From the NCBI RefSeq assembly GCF_027244095.1, contig NC_069659.1, positions 353,004,750-353,068,749 on the forward strand: DNA of 64,000 bases, in the 5' to 3' direction. Each line of letters starts with the position of its first letter. The first letter of the stretch is position 1. The translations under genes were made by a program, and so were the position numbers. The DNA is from Hemicordylus capensis. Its lineage: Eukaryota > Chordata > Lepidosauria > Squamata > Cordylidae. Positions 1 through 9,749 of the stretch are shown one piece after another. The notes beneath the pieces are model-generated. The model was not told the origin of the DNA and did no database searches. It saw only the letters and a list, made by a program, of their open reading frames with translations.

Positions 1-1494
1 GGAAAGGTTGGCTTGACTCCCTTGTTAAGAATGCAACACTGACATCTGCTGGCCATTTCTGGACATGCCTTTATATTAAATCCCTCGGTTAGTTTCCTCA
101 TTTGGGAGTCAGTTTTAAAGTCTAGGCTTCGGTGGCCCAATTTTCTGTGCCATAAGAAATCACAATTTTTGTGTTGGCAACTACTTGCCACGTTTGCTTG
201 TGCAGTAGCACAGTCCACTTCAAAAAGTCCATCATCCCGCATGTGGGCAGTCATGATTAACTCATCACCTTTAGAGATGTAGCATGCTTCATTTTCAAAA
301 ATTGCTTTGCACCCCTTCTTGAGTCCATGCCCAATTGAAATCAAGTTGACTTGCATCTCTGGCACGAAAAGTGCATCATTTATCTTAACCTCATAAGCTT
401 CAGTAGCAGAGCCACAAAGTATCTTTGCTGTCCCCTTGCCTGCCACACTTATCTTCCTTGAATCTGCTAATGTGATGTCCGATTTGTAGGATGTGTCGAG
501 TTCAATGAACAGATTGTGATCACAGATTATATTCTGGGATGCACCTGAGTCCAGGATGAAAGTGTGACCCTGTGTTCGCTCTCCTAAGGTAATGCTGTAG
601 CTCTTGCAGATAAGCCAGATAAGTCTGTGCTTCTCCCTTCTTTGTTTGTCGCCATGATTCATCCCTGTGTTTACTTCATTGCTATGGTGACCAGGTCTGT
701 GCCCTCTGAGTTTCCCACACTTTGGATATGCTGATGAGTCACTGAGGCTACTTCGCTTGCTAATGCTGGAATTACTTTGCCTGCTGAAATGTGCAAGAGT
801 GCCATCGCTTTCAAATTTCTCCTGCTGCAACTTTATATTAAAATTTCTCAGACTGGACACAACAGAATCAACCTTCAGTTCACAGTGAGACAGTTCAAGA
901 GTGACAATTAGGGGTTCAAAACTTTTAGGCAGGGATTGTAGGATTGCCCCAATTAGAATAGTTTCATTCAATTCACATTGGTTACTCTCCAAAAGCCTGC
1001 TAATTTCTAAGATATTTGCTATGTGGGCTTCAAAGTCTCCCCCTTCCTGCAGTTTGCTTTCACATAGCCTTTTATACAGGAGAAGAGCTGGGTTTGCAGA
1101 GACTTGGCCACATTGCTTTTTCAGTCTGTCCCACGCTTCTGAGGCTAAATCAGTATCCCGCACATAGATCAATAAATCATCGCTTATACTCAAAATTAAA
1201 AGGCCATACACGTGTTGGTTTTTCTTGTCCCACGAGGCTTGAACAGCTTCATCGTGGGCTGGCCGTCTCTCCGTGAGCACTTCAAAGATTCCTTTTATCA
1301 TGAAGATCGCTTTCATCTTGAGGGCCCAGGTTTCGTAGTTATTGCCATCCAGTTTGGGAAAAGAAGGAGCCATTCCTGAGTAGGCTGTAGTCACAGGATC
1401 CATACTGCAGTTTCTAACTAACTCAGCTGCACTTTCAAAAATGAAAAATGAAAAATGAAATAAACTCTGCTTGTGCCTAGAAGCCTGTTGCTCC
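1..1494 (-). mobile_element. Ty1/copia LTR retrotransposon, internal region (gag to early pol), fossil
   Basis: Read on the minus strand, the stretch starts with a Gag resembling copia-type Gag (LDGNNYETWALKM near 1320-1370). It is followed by an aspartic-protease motif (DSGAS, about 538-560) and a GAG-pre-integrase motif (LWHRKLGH, about 129-155), the order expected for Ty1/copia. The element runs off the left edge, so integrase, reverse transcriptase and the other LTR are outside the window. No long intact frame remains, so it looks broken with several lesions. Insertion age cannot be judged from one LTR. Confidence 0.85.
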
Positions 1495-1511
1495 TGCTGG
1501 GCCCATAACCC
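1495..1511 (-). other. Copia primer-binding site matching the initiator tRNA-Met anticodon arm
   Basis: The + strand TGCTGGGCCCATAACCC is identical to the anticodon-arm region of vertebrate initiator tRNA-Met, so the element strand is its complement. It directly abuts the LTR. Priming from an internally cleaved initiator tRNA-Met is the known habit of copia-type elements, and this match supports both the family and the LTR boundary. Confidence 0.85.
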
Positions 1512-1947
1512 TGTTAAAGGTTGTTGATTTTTACCCACAATAGGCAAAAGAGCAGAGCACTAAGGAATGAGCACACACTCCAGTTACAGAGTAGGTAGCA
1601 GAGGATGGTTTGGATATTGCAGCTATTTAGAGAAAACACACGGAGATCCTTGTGTGACTAAACACTAAACATTTATTGGTTAAATACACTTAGATAGGAA
1701 AGACCTATCTCTAATCTAAAGGACTACATAGTGGATAGGTAAGGAGAGAGAGAGATGTTTCCATCTGCTCTCTAGGAGGAAAGGAAGGATTGTGACTCAG
1801 CCCAGGAAGTGCGCAGAGTCAGTTCAGGGGTCATAGAGTAGGGACAGCTAGGGAGACCCTGACTCACTGTCTCTACTCCCAATGACCCTAGTGGTCATTA
1901 GGACAGTTGGTGCAAAAGGTCGATGCACTGGAAGTTCATCTCCAACA
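1512..1947 (-). mobile_element. Copia LTR (5' LTR of the minus-strand element)
   Basis: This 436-bp LTR has TGTT...AACA ends. Its inner end touches the primer-binding site, and the outer end is followed by AAGGC as the possible target duplication. It carries an AATAAA signal on the element strand near 1670. Inside lies an 18-nt match to the 3' end of initiator tRNA-Met (1594-1611). Confidence 0.8.
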
Positions 1948-2430
1948 AAGGCAAGGCAGGAAGGCCTACTCATGCATGCCTGTGCTAGGGATCAAATGTA
2001 CTTTAGAGCCATAGGAGGGGACCAGCGCTCTCATTTCGGACACATTGAGGCCTGATGCATGTGAGCAGGCAGGGACTGATCTACCACCATTGGGTGACCA
2101 TGTTCAGTGAACACAGGCCACCCAATGGGGCTGGGCCAGGGCCAGGGGGACAGCACACCACCTGCCTCTCTCCCCATCGCAGCCAGAAGCAAAGAGCTGG
2201 CATGAAGGGCTATCAACTTCACAGCCTGGTCACACACGCTGGGCAGTGACATCATTACCCTGCATGCCAGCTTTTTGGCACTGGTGGCAATGGGGAAAGA
2301 GGCAGGCAGGTGGCTGTGGAGGGAGGGAGGCTGGCTGGCTGAGGCTAGCAGCAGCGGAAGCTGCCAAAAAGTCTAGCCACAGGCCACCACCCATACCGCT
2401 TCACTAGCGACAGGTTATCCCATAAGGAAA
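1948..2430. other. Unassigned stretch
   Basis: Moderately GC-rich sequence with no recognised repeat or gene. Short overlapping frames on both strands show no domain. A small inverted pair around ATTGGGTGACC and GGCCACCCAAT (about 2088-2127) is the only structure noticed. Confidence 0.4.
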
Positions 2431-2640
2431 ACATACGGAACATAGGAAGCTGCCTTCTGGATGAATCAGACCCTGGGTCTATCTAGCTCAGTATTGTCTG
2501 CCCAGACTGGCAGCGGCTTCTCCGAGGTTGCAGGCAGGAGTCTCTCTCAGCCCTACCTGGAGATGCTGCCAGGGCCTGAACTGGGGACGGTCTGCATGCC
2601 AGGCGATGCTCTGCCCCTGAGCCACAGCCCTGTCCTCTGC
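2431..2640 (-). mobile_element. tRNA-headed SINE (5S/tRNA family, tRNA module only)
   Basis: On the minus strand it begins with a tRNA-like head, with A-box-like TGGCTCAGGGG and B-box-like AGTTCAGGCCC. It continues through the body (CTGGCAGCATCTCC) to the tail GAAGCTGCC...CTATGTTCC. No 5S head is present. Confidence 0.75.
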
Positions 2641-2935
2641 ATCATCGGCTTGCCCACTCATGGACCTGACTGCAGCAGGGAAACTAAACAAAACAGCCTG
2701 ACCTGCTCTTGTGCATTTAAGAATGGCGTGATCGGCAGAAAATATATATATATCAGGGGAAGCTCTTCACCCAGACTGAGTCCCTCACTCTTTCTGATCT
2801 CTTCTTTATTGCTGGCTACAGCTAAAGAAATGTCCTCTGCAAGTCTCCGGAGAAGAGACCACGAAACTCCTGCATATCATCTGGGCCCTGGTTGGCCCCA
2901 AATCAACATTTAGTGGTAGCTTAATTTCCAGTGTA

Positions 2936-3312
2936 GATATATTTATTTATTATTATTTAATAAATTTCTATACCGCCCAAAACACAAGTTCTCTGGGCGG
3001 CTTACAAAACAATAAAGACAGCCGATAAAAGATTAAAACATTTCAACAATTAAAATTAAAAAGTTAAAACTAAATTAAAACACAGTTAAAACAATATCTG
3101 ATTAAAAGAATGGGTGAACAGATGCGTCTTGACTGCCTTTTAAAAGTTGTAAGAGATGGGGAGGCTCTTATTTCAGCAGGAAGTGTGTTCCAAAGCCTCG
3201 GGGCAGCAATGGAGAAGGCCCGTCCCTGAGTAGCCACTGGACGAGCCAGTGGCAAATGCAGACGGACCTCTACAGATGATCGCAATGGGCAGTGGGGTTC
3301 ATAGCAATTTAG
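2936..3312 (-). mobile_element. L2-clade LINE, 3' end
   Basis: The minus strand encodes a degraded C-terminus of L2 reverse transcriptase (GRAFSIAAPRLWNTLPAEIRAS near 3140-3235), then a 3' UTR with the CCGCCCAGAGA-type terminal segment and an AT-rich tail at 2936-2990. Confidence 0.8.
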
Positions 3313-3691
3313 GAAGTACTTTTTCACACAGCGAAGTACTTTTTCACACAGTGCATAATTAATCTATGGAATTCTTTGCTATGGGATGTGGTGATGGCCA
3401 CCAGCTTGGATGGCTTTAAAAGGACAGGTCTATCAGGTCTAGACAGATTCATGGAGGACAGGTCTATCAATGGATACTAGTCTGGTGGCTATGGGCCATC
3501 TCCAGCCTCAGAGGCAAGATGCCTCTAAATACCAGTTGCAGGGGAGCAATAGCAGGAGGGACAGGGCATGTACCTACCTCTTGCCTGTGGGCTCCCCTGA
3601 GGCATCTGGTGGGCCACTGTGTGAAACAGGATGCTGGACTAGATGGGCCTCCTTGTGCATGATCCAGCAGGGCTGTGCTTATGTTCTTATG
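3313..3691 (+). mobile_element. CR1-clade LINE, 3' end
   Basis: The stretch holds the end of the CR1 coding part (TTTTTCACACAGTGCATAATTAA...) followed by the long 3' UTR. It ends in CTGGACTAGATGG...GATCCAGCAGGGCTGTGCTTATGTTCTTA. The segment GAAGTACTTTTTCACACAG is duplicated at the left edge (3315-3352). Confidence 0.8.
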
Positions 3692-3693
3692 TG

Positions 3694-3885
3694 GGTATGA
3701 TGGAGCCGCTCTGGGAAGAGCAGAAGGTTCCAAGTTCCCTCCCTGGCAGCATCTCCAAGAGAGGGCTGAGAGAGACTCCTGCTTGCAACCTTGGAGAAGC
3801 CGCTGCCAGTCTGTGTAGACAATACTGAGCTAGATAGACCAGAGGTCTGACTCAGTATATGGCAGCTGCCTATGTTCCTATATTC
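3694..3885 (+). mobile_element. 5S/tRNA SINE, copy lacking the 5S head
   Basis: It starts at GATGGAGCCGCTCTGGGAAG (the decayed tRNA module) and runs through the body to TATATGGCAGCTGCCTATGTTCC. It lies directly after a CR1 3' end, so the two homologous tails can be compared side by side. Confidence 0.75.
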
Positions 3886-4040
3886 CTGTGGTATGTGATG
3901 GAGCCTCCTTAGTGGAGCTAAGCAGGTCTAGGTCTGGCCAGTGCCTGGATGGGAGAACTGCTTGGGAAAGGCCCCCGTAGATGCCACTTTTTCCTGTCAT
4001 GGAAGGCAGGCAGGCTATGAATGCAATAAATAATGAATGC
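3886..4040 (+). mobile_element. 5S rRNA-derived SINE or 5S pseudogene
   Basis: The segment from GGAGCTAAGCAGGTC to TGGATGGGAGAACTGCTTGGGAA follows the 3' half of vertebrate 5S rRNA more closely than the other SINE heads here, including the box A and box C regions. It ends in an unrelated GAATGCAATAAATAA tail. A distinct 5S SINE subfamily seems likelier than a plain 5S pseudogene because of that tail. Confidence 0.65.
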
Positions 4041-4404
4041 CCCATTGTTGCCCTGCTCTCTGTTCTCAAAGGCCATGTGTTCTGTGAATGAGAATGGCTA
4101 TCAAGGCCTCCATGCACTCCTAGATGCATTCTTCTGTTTCAATCCTGCTCTGGTGAACAGCATACTTTCTAAACTTCCTTTCCATTTGTTCATTCTTGCC
4201 TTGCAGCAAGGCCGGTAATATTTGGGTCAAGTGGGCGTTTATCAGCCTCAGCATCGGGCCATGCAAGAGTCCATGCACACCTGTGGGTGGTTATTTGCAT
4301 ACGCTTAGATTCAAGAGATGATTGTGCAGGCAAATGTTTCTGTATTTGCATGCCTGCTTGCGAACACACAGATGCTGGGGAGTGTTTGTGTGTGTGTGTA
4401 GAGG
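4041..4404. other. Unassigned stretch with a (GT)n run at 4385-4400
   Basis: No recognised gene or repeat apart from the dinucleotide run. Confidence 0.35.
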
Positions 4405-4706
4405 AGAGCTGGTCTTGTGGTAGCAAGCATGACTTGTCCCCTTAGCTAAGCAGAGTCCACTGTGGTTGCATATTAATGGGTGACTTGATGTGTGAGCGCT
4501 GTAAGATATTCCCATTACTAGGGGATGGAGCCGCTCTGGGAAGAGCAAAAGGTTTCAAGTTCCCTCCCTGGCAGCATCACCAAAATAGGGCTGAGAGGGA
4601 TTCCTGCCTGCAACCTTGGCGAAGCCATTGCCAGTCTGTGTAGACAATACTGAACTAGATGGACCAATGGTCTGACTCAGTATATGGCAGCTTCCTATGT
4701 CCCTAT
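4405..4706 (+). mobile_element. 5S/tRNA dimeric SINE, full length
   Basis: Order: GAGAGCTGGTCTTGTGGTAG leader, 5S-like head (CTTAGCTAAGCAGAGTCC ... ATGGGTGAC), decayed tRNA module (GATGGAGCCGCTCTGGGAAG ... TTCCCTCCCTGGCAG), body, and tail ending CAGCTTCCTATGTCCC. Confidence 0.85.
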
Positions 4707-4763
4707 CCCCTGCAGTAGGAAAGCAGCAATAGGAAAATGGGCTCCTTTTCGTGAATGTCCAAC

Positions 4764-5006
4764 ATTAAGGAACACTGTGACTAGTAAGCCAGAGGTTGCT
4801 AGTTTGAATCCCCACTGGTATGTTTCCCAGACTATGGGAAACCCCTATATTGGGCAGCAGCAATATAGGAAGATGCTGAAAGGTATTATCATTTCACACT
4901 GCATGGAAGGAGACAATGGTAAAATCCTCCTGCATTCTACCAAAAACCACATGGCTCTCTGGTTGCCAGGAGTCGACACCAACTTGATGGCACACTTTAC
5001 CTTGTG
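4764..5006 (+). mobile_element. Sauria SINE
   Basis: tRNA-derived head (ACTAGTAAGCCAGAGG, B-box-like AGTTTGAATCC) with a body containing TGGTATGTTTCCCAGAC and GGGCAGCAGCAATATAGG. The Bov-B-like tail is CCAGGAGTCGACACC ... GGCACACTTTACC. It abuts the head of a 5S/tRNA SINE. Confidence 0.85.
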
Positions 5007-5283
5007 GTAGCACACATGACTGGCCCCCTTAGCTAAGCAGGGTCCACCCTGGTTGCATATGAATGGGTGACTTGATGTGTGAGCGCTGTAAGATATTCCC
5101 ATTACTAGGGGATGGAGCCGCTCTGGGAAGAGCAAAAGGTTTCAAGTTCCCTCTCTGGCATCTTCAAGATAGGGCTGAGAGAGATTCCTGCCTGCAACCT
5201 TGACAAAGCCACTTCCAGTCTGGGTAGACAATACTGAGTGAGATGGACCAAGGGTCTGACTCAGTATATGGCAGCTTCCTATG
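5004..5283 (+). mobile_element. 5S/tRNA dimeric SINE (head clipped at the Sauria junction)
   Basis: It begins at TTGTGGTAGCACACATGAC, exactly where the preceding Sauria SINE ends, and contains GCTAAGCAGGGTCCACCCTG and the full body and tail. The clipped start suggests that the Sauria SINE landed in this element's leader. Confidence 0.8.
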
Positions 5284-5311
5284 GTTTGTGTCTGTGTCTG
5301 TGTCCATCTCT

Positions 5312-5340
5312 GGGATTATTATTATTATTATTTATTTTTT
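5312..5340 (+). repeat. (ATT)n microsatellite
   Basis: Short run of ATT units followed by a T-rich stretch. Confidence 0.8.
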
Positions 5341-5399
5341 ACATTATCTCATATGATCCTCATACCATGCCTGGGGCAAGATTTGTGCATGCCCCCCAG

Positions 5400-5760
5400 C
5401 TGGTCTTTTCCACCCCCTGCCTATGCCGTGTTCGCTCTCTGTGGCCAAGCCAAGAGAATAGTGGTCGAGGCAAGGACAGCTCTTTGAATGTTTGGGGTGC
5501 AAATGGGCTAGCTTGTGAACTGCCTAACTGATTCGGACCGAATTTGGTACAGTTGTAGTGAGTGGCATACAGGAACATCTCCAGGGCCTGGTTTGTGATG
5601 ATGTTGTCATCCACCCCAATTCAAGATGGCAGATGTGTGAACGTTTGTGGCAAAATTGGGCTAACTCGTGAACCACCTAGCCAGTTTGAACCAGAGGAGA
5701 AGGACAGAATGGAACCTTATGGGACTCTGCAATGGGTTTCCCACGGTAAGAACAAGTGAA
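5400..5760. other. Unassigned stretch with two related sub-segments
   Basis: The motifs TTGTGAACTGCCTAACTGATTC (5512 on) and TCGTGAACCACCTAGCCAGTTT (5665 on) are divergent copies of one another, as are the following TGTTGTCATCCACCCC-type segments. This suggests an old internally repeated element. Family not recognised. Confidence 0.35.
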
Positions 5761-5766
5761 AACTTG

Positions 5767-5950
5767 GGGAAGGGCCATAGCTCAGTGGAAGAGCTTCTGC
5801 AAACAGAAGGTCCTGGGTTCCATCCCTGGCAGCATCTCCAGGTAGGATAGGGAAAGGCCCCTGCCTGAAACCTTGGAGAGCCGCTGCCAGTCAGTGCAGA
5901 CAATCCTGTGAGCTAAATGGAGCAATGGTCTGATTTGGTATAATGAGGAG
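5767..5950 (+). mobile_element. tRNA-headed SINE, clear tRNA module
   Basis: The head GGCCATAGCTCAGTGG (A box) ... CCTGGGTTCCATCCC (B box) is a well-kept tRNA promoter. The body and tail are the same as in the 5S/tRNA dimers. It is a useful reference for what the decayed middle module of the dimers derives from. Confidence 0.85.
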
Positions 5951-6217
5951 AACTACCCACAATGGCTGTTCATGGTATCCAGCACTCCCATCACTCACAC
6001 ATCTTCTGCTAGCCAGGGATTTCGTGTCCCAGCGAGCAGCTGTTCTCAGCCCACGGATGCCCTCCAGTGCCAGCAGAAGGGATCAACCGATACAGCAGAC
6101 ACCAGGCCCAGGAAGGGAGGGAGGAATTTCCTTTGCCAGCAACGGAGAGCCACTCCACAGGATGATGCACCAAGGCAAAGCTGGATTTGCACCAGCTCAC
6201 TGGGAAGAGCTGCCTTG

Positions 6218-6348
6218 CAGTGTCCCCTCTAACAGGGATTCCCAGATCTTGTTGACTACAACTCCCAGAATCCCCAGCTGCAATGGCTTTTGCTTGGGAG
6301 TTATGGGAGTTGTAGTCCACAACAGTTCCCCTGTTGGAGGGAACCCTG
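6218..6348. mobile_element. hAT-like MITE, ACTACAACTCCC family (CAGTGTTCCC subtype)
   Basis: Palindromic 131-bp element with TIRs CAGTGTCCCCTCTAACAGGG and CCCCTGTTGGAGGGAACCCTG. It is flanked by the 8-bp TSD CTGCCTTG/CTGCCTTT. Both arms carry a GACTACAACTCCCAGAATCC-type motif. Confidence 0.85.
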
Positions 6349-7689
6349 CTGCCTTTTCCCCTTGTCTGTGGGATCCATCTGTTTCAGGGGTACACTCAGC
6401 GTTAGATGGGCAGGCCCGTGCTTTGGAACTGGGTCAGTGTTGGATTTCTTTAAAGCAGAACGTGGGAAGGTGGGAGGAGAGCAAGGTCTCCCGCTGAGCT
6501 CCCACTTCCTCTCTCCCCGTTGCATCTTTCTCTGCTTGGTTTTCTCCCAGTGGGGCTCCAAGACTAGAATTAGACCCCTGCTGGGAGGAAAATGAGAGGG
6601 GGCCTCAGCAGGGATCAGCACCTCCCCCCTTTCTGCCTGCCCATGCTGTGCTTTAAATAGCATGTTGTTCCCCTTGCCCACAATTCAGAACCTATGTTCG
6701 GTCATGAGGCTGTATCATTTGCTCTTTATAATATCCTTGGTGTACACTATAAAAAATATGTAACGTGCAAAGTGGACCAGGGGCCTTTCCAAAGTTGCAG
6801 ACTGCCTCTTTGTACAACCAGTGCACAGTTGGTTTATTACTTGTTTCTTTCAGCCAGGGCTCCGGCTGGCTCCCAAAGTGGCAAAATGAGCCGAAGCAAC
6901 TTCTCGGTGCTGTCTTCTCAGCAGTGGCGTGCTTTTCAGTGGCCCCTGGTTCTCTGGACTGCAGAGCCAATCTCTTAATAAACCACTTCCTAAATCCCCA
7001 CTCAGTTCCCTTTTCCTCCTGCCCAATAGTTCCCTTTAATGACTTCTGCACACTTTCCTGGGGAGTACATACCACTGAACTTAGTGGAACCTTTTCCCAC
7101 AGTTTCCTCCTTTTTTATTTTTTCAAGGTTACAGTGCTGCTCTTTCATGCTCTTACAGTTACTCGGAGAACAAGTGATATAGTGCAAATATCGCATGCAT
7201 ATATATGGAACACAATAGGAGAGCAGAGGAGGAGGAGGGAGTGGATCAGCTAGGGACTGCAGCCTGAAAAAGAGGGCGTGGAAGGTGAGATCAGTGGTTG
7301 CTACTGCCACGCCTCTTTCTTCAGTGCTTCACCCATAGTTGAAAATGGGAAGTCACTAAACATCTTCTAATTTGGTTGTTTCTTGTCAGAACTGGATGAA
7401 AACTTCATGTATGGTAGACCTTTGCGACACCATTATATCATCCGAATTTCAATCAGATAGGTGCAAGGCTGCATTTCTTCCACACACCCTTTACAGTTTT
7501 AAGGTTTGGCTTTTTGCCATTTAAATCCCTGCTCTCTGAGCAGTCAGATGGAAACAAAGTTCCTGATGCCCCTTTGATGTGGTTTAGAGTGTCACCTGGT
7601 TCTCTGCAATACTGAAAAAAGAGAAGCCACAATCATGTGGAGGAGTAGAAAGAGAGAGTGGGGAGACTGAGGAAAGGGTGGGAGAGAAG
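6349..7689. other. Unassigned stretch
   Basis: No repeat family or gene recognised. Several chance frames overlap on both strands, the longest 162 codons, without domain signatures. Confidence 0.35.
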
Positions 7690-8200
7690 GCTTCGTACCC
7701 TAAAGGCTGAATATAATAACAACAACACTGGAAAATCAGACATCACCAAGACCTGGCAATGGCTTAAGAATGGCAACTTGAAGACAGAAACTGAGGGTTT
7801 AATACTGGCTGCACAAGAACAGGCACTAAGAACAAATGCAATAAGAGCAAACGTAGAAAAACCAACAACAAACAGCAAGTGCCGCCTTTGTAAAGAAGCA
7901 GAAAGGCTGTGGCAGAAGAAGACCAAAATAATCCCAGTGGTAATTGGTGCCCTGGGTGCAGTTCCAAAAGACCTTGAAGAGCACCTCAACACCCTAGGGG
8001 CCACAGAAATCACCATCAGCCAATTACAAAAAGCAGCTTTATTGGGATATTCTGCAACAATATCTATAATAATAACAACAACAATATTGATAATAAAATT
8101 CAGCCATCCCAAGTCCTTGGGAAGGACTCGATGTCTGGATAAAACAAACGAGTCAATAACACCTGTCTGACTGTGTAAACAACAATAATAATAAATAGCA
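7690..8200 (+). mobile_element. R4-like LINE remnant, internally deleted
   Basis: An open frame at 7658-8170 (170 codons) encodes TWQWLKNGNLKTETEGLILAA, a CRLC zinc-finger start, and then IIPVVIGALGAVPKDLEEHL and LQKAALLGYSATI. From memory these are the C-terminal blocks of R2/R4-type LINEs with a restriction-like endonuclease. The endonuclease between CRLC and the IPVVIGALG block is missing, so the frame stays open across an internal deletion. It ends in an AATAAT-rich tail at 8178-8200. Confidence 0.7.
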
Positions 8201-8477
8201 AAATTGAAAAATCAGAGAGAGAGCGCTATGACTGAAATATCACAATATAGATAAAATCAAACTGACCTGCCCTTAAAAAAAAAAAAAGGACCTCACAAAA
8301 TGAGAACCAGAAGAAAAGTGCACTCAGATATGGAAGTAAAGGGGAGTGTGGAGAATACTCAACAGCTACCATATGGGAAAAAGAGGACAGGTCTCCTGTT
8401 CCTTTAAGAAATGCACAGAAGTGAGAATTTCAGCACGTGCAGCTTCTCCCCCCCCCCCGCTGCATGACAAGCTGCGC

Positions 8478-8750
8478 CTGCTGGTCTTGTGGTAGCAAGC
8501 ATGACTTGTCCCCTTAGCTAAGCAGGGTCCGCCCTGGATGCATATGAAAGGGAGACTAGAAGTGTGAGCTCTGCAAGATATTCCTCTCAGGAGATGGAGC
8601 CACTCTGGGAAGAGCAGAAGGTCCCAAGTTCCCTCCCTGGCAGCATCTCCAAGACAGGACTAGAGAGATTCCTGCCTGCAACCTTGGAGAAGCCGCTGCC
8701 AGTCTGTGAAGATAATACTGAGCTAGATGGACCAAGGGTGTGACTCAGCA
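8478..8750 (+). mobile_element. 5S/tRNA dimeric SINE
   Basis: The leader TGGTCTTGTGGTAGCAAGC and 5S-like GCTAAGCAGGGTCCGCCCTG lead into the decayed tRNA module, body and tail. The last bases of the tail (after GACTCAGCA) are lost. Confidence 0.85.
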
Positions 8751-9087
8751 TGCCCTCTCCTGCCCATCTCTTCAAGGTACGGAAGTGCTGTCTTCTTTTT
8801 CATGCGGCGGTCCTACCTTTGGGAGCTAACCATCTAATAAAGCCAGCACCTATGCAGATAACCATCCCTCAACAGGTTGCTCTATGGTCTGTCAATACTT
8901 TGGCCACCTTGCAAAAGGTTCCCCCCTACTGTGATCCAAGTCAGAACCAATGTAGTATGAAAAGAGACACTGGCGTTTCACTCCCGGACAGTTGTGCAAA
9001 GCAGCCCTGGAATGTGGGAAATGTTGTCTAACTGCCCCTGCGCTGCAAAATCACGTGTAAGAATCCGCTGCCACCTGGAAATACCCT

Positions 9088-9262
9088 TTAAGGGGCAGAA
9101 CCGTTGGCAAAGTCGTCGAAGTTCCCATTCAGGTACGGCTTTGCAGACACTTTGCCCCTTCTGTCTTTCTTTTTCTTTTTAAGCGAACGTCCTTTCACTG
9201 CTTGTGCTAAGTTGTCTATGCGGATGGCACCTTTGCTCGCTGGCTTGCTCAGATCCAATGCA
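9088..9262 (-). CDS. Candidate terminal exon of an unidentified lysine-rich protein
   Basis: On the minus strand a CAG acceptor (complement of 9263-9265) opens a frame ending at TAA. It encodes about 57 residues with the basic core SLKKKKKDRRGK and an acidic/aromatic C-terminus YLNGNFDDFANGSAP. No repeat family covers it. The composition would suit a nucleolar or nuclear protein tail, but the protein is not recognised. The polypyrimidine tract before the acceptor is weak, so it could be a processed-pseudogene fragment or chance. No upstream exon is visible. Confidence 0.25.
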
Positions 9263-9362
9263 CTGAATGTAATGGATGGGTTTAATTCCAAAGGCAGCGC
9301 TCTTTAGGACCACTTTTCTTCCGTTATAAATGGGTGGACGCGGCAGGCACTTGTGATCAAAG

Positions 9363-9379
9363 CCTGCCCCCTGGTGGCC
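9363..9379 (-). promoter_or_regulatory. CTCF-type motif
   Basis: The minus strand reads GGCCACCAGGGGGCAGG, a near-ideal match to the CTCF core CCASYAGRKGGCRS. It is not part of any recognised repeat. Confidence 0.6.
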
Positions 9380-9468
9380 ATTGTGCGGCAGATTTGGATT
9401 TGCGGGAGCGAGCTTCTCAGAATCAATAAATGTTTTGCAATGCGCTGTGGCTGCTGGGTTCTACCCAA

Positions 9469-9607
9469 GCGGTTCCCAAGCGTGGGTACTGCCCCCCAGC
9501 CATGATTGTTGGACTACAACTCCCATCACCCCCAGCCACAAAGGCTGAAGGCCATGATGGGAGCTGTAGCCCAACAATATCTGGGCACCCCAGGCTGGGA
9601 ACCTTAC
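9469..9607. mobile_element. hAT-like MITE, ACTACAACTCCC family
   Basis: Palindromic: GGTTCCCAAGCGTGGG ... GGACTACAACTCCCATCACC ... GGGAGCTGTAGCCCAACA ... CAGGCTGGGAACC. TIRs are diverged and no clean TSD was found. Confidence 0.8.
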
Positions 9608-9725
9608 CTCTGCTCTAGCTCATACCACTTTCTGCCCCAGTAGGATGCAGCAGCCAGAATTGTATGGATTGTGAATGCCTCACAAGTTCTTTCACAAAAG
9701 TGCAGGGCAGGCTTAAAAATAGATC

Positions 9726-9749
9726 TCACACACAAACACACACACACAC
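9726..9749 (+). repeat. (CA)n microsatellite
   Basis: Interrupted CA run. Confidence 0.85.

Noticed and set aside
2461-2913. Frames such as LGPSSSVLSTQTGSGFSKVAGRSLS that recur many times across the window
   Set aside because: These are translations of the 5S/tRNA SINE body, not a protein family.
3886-4010. Functional 5S rRNA gene
   Set aside because: Only the 3' half resembles 5S and it continues into an unrelated tail; at most a pseudogene or SINE head.
6694-7253. Overlapping frames of 94-162 codons
   Set aside because: No domain, no splice context and open on both strands; likely chance.
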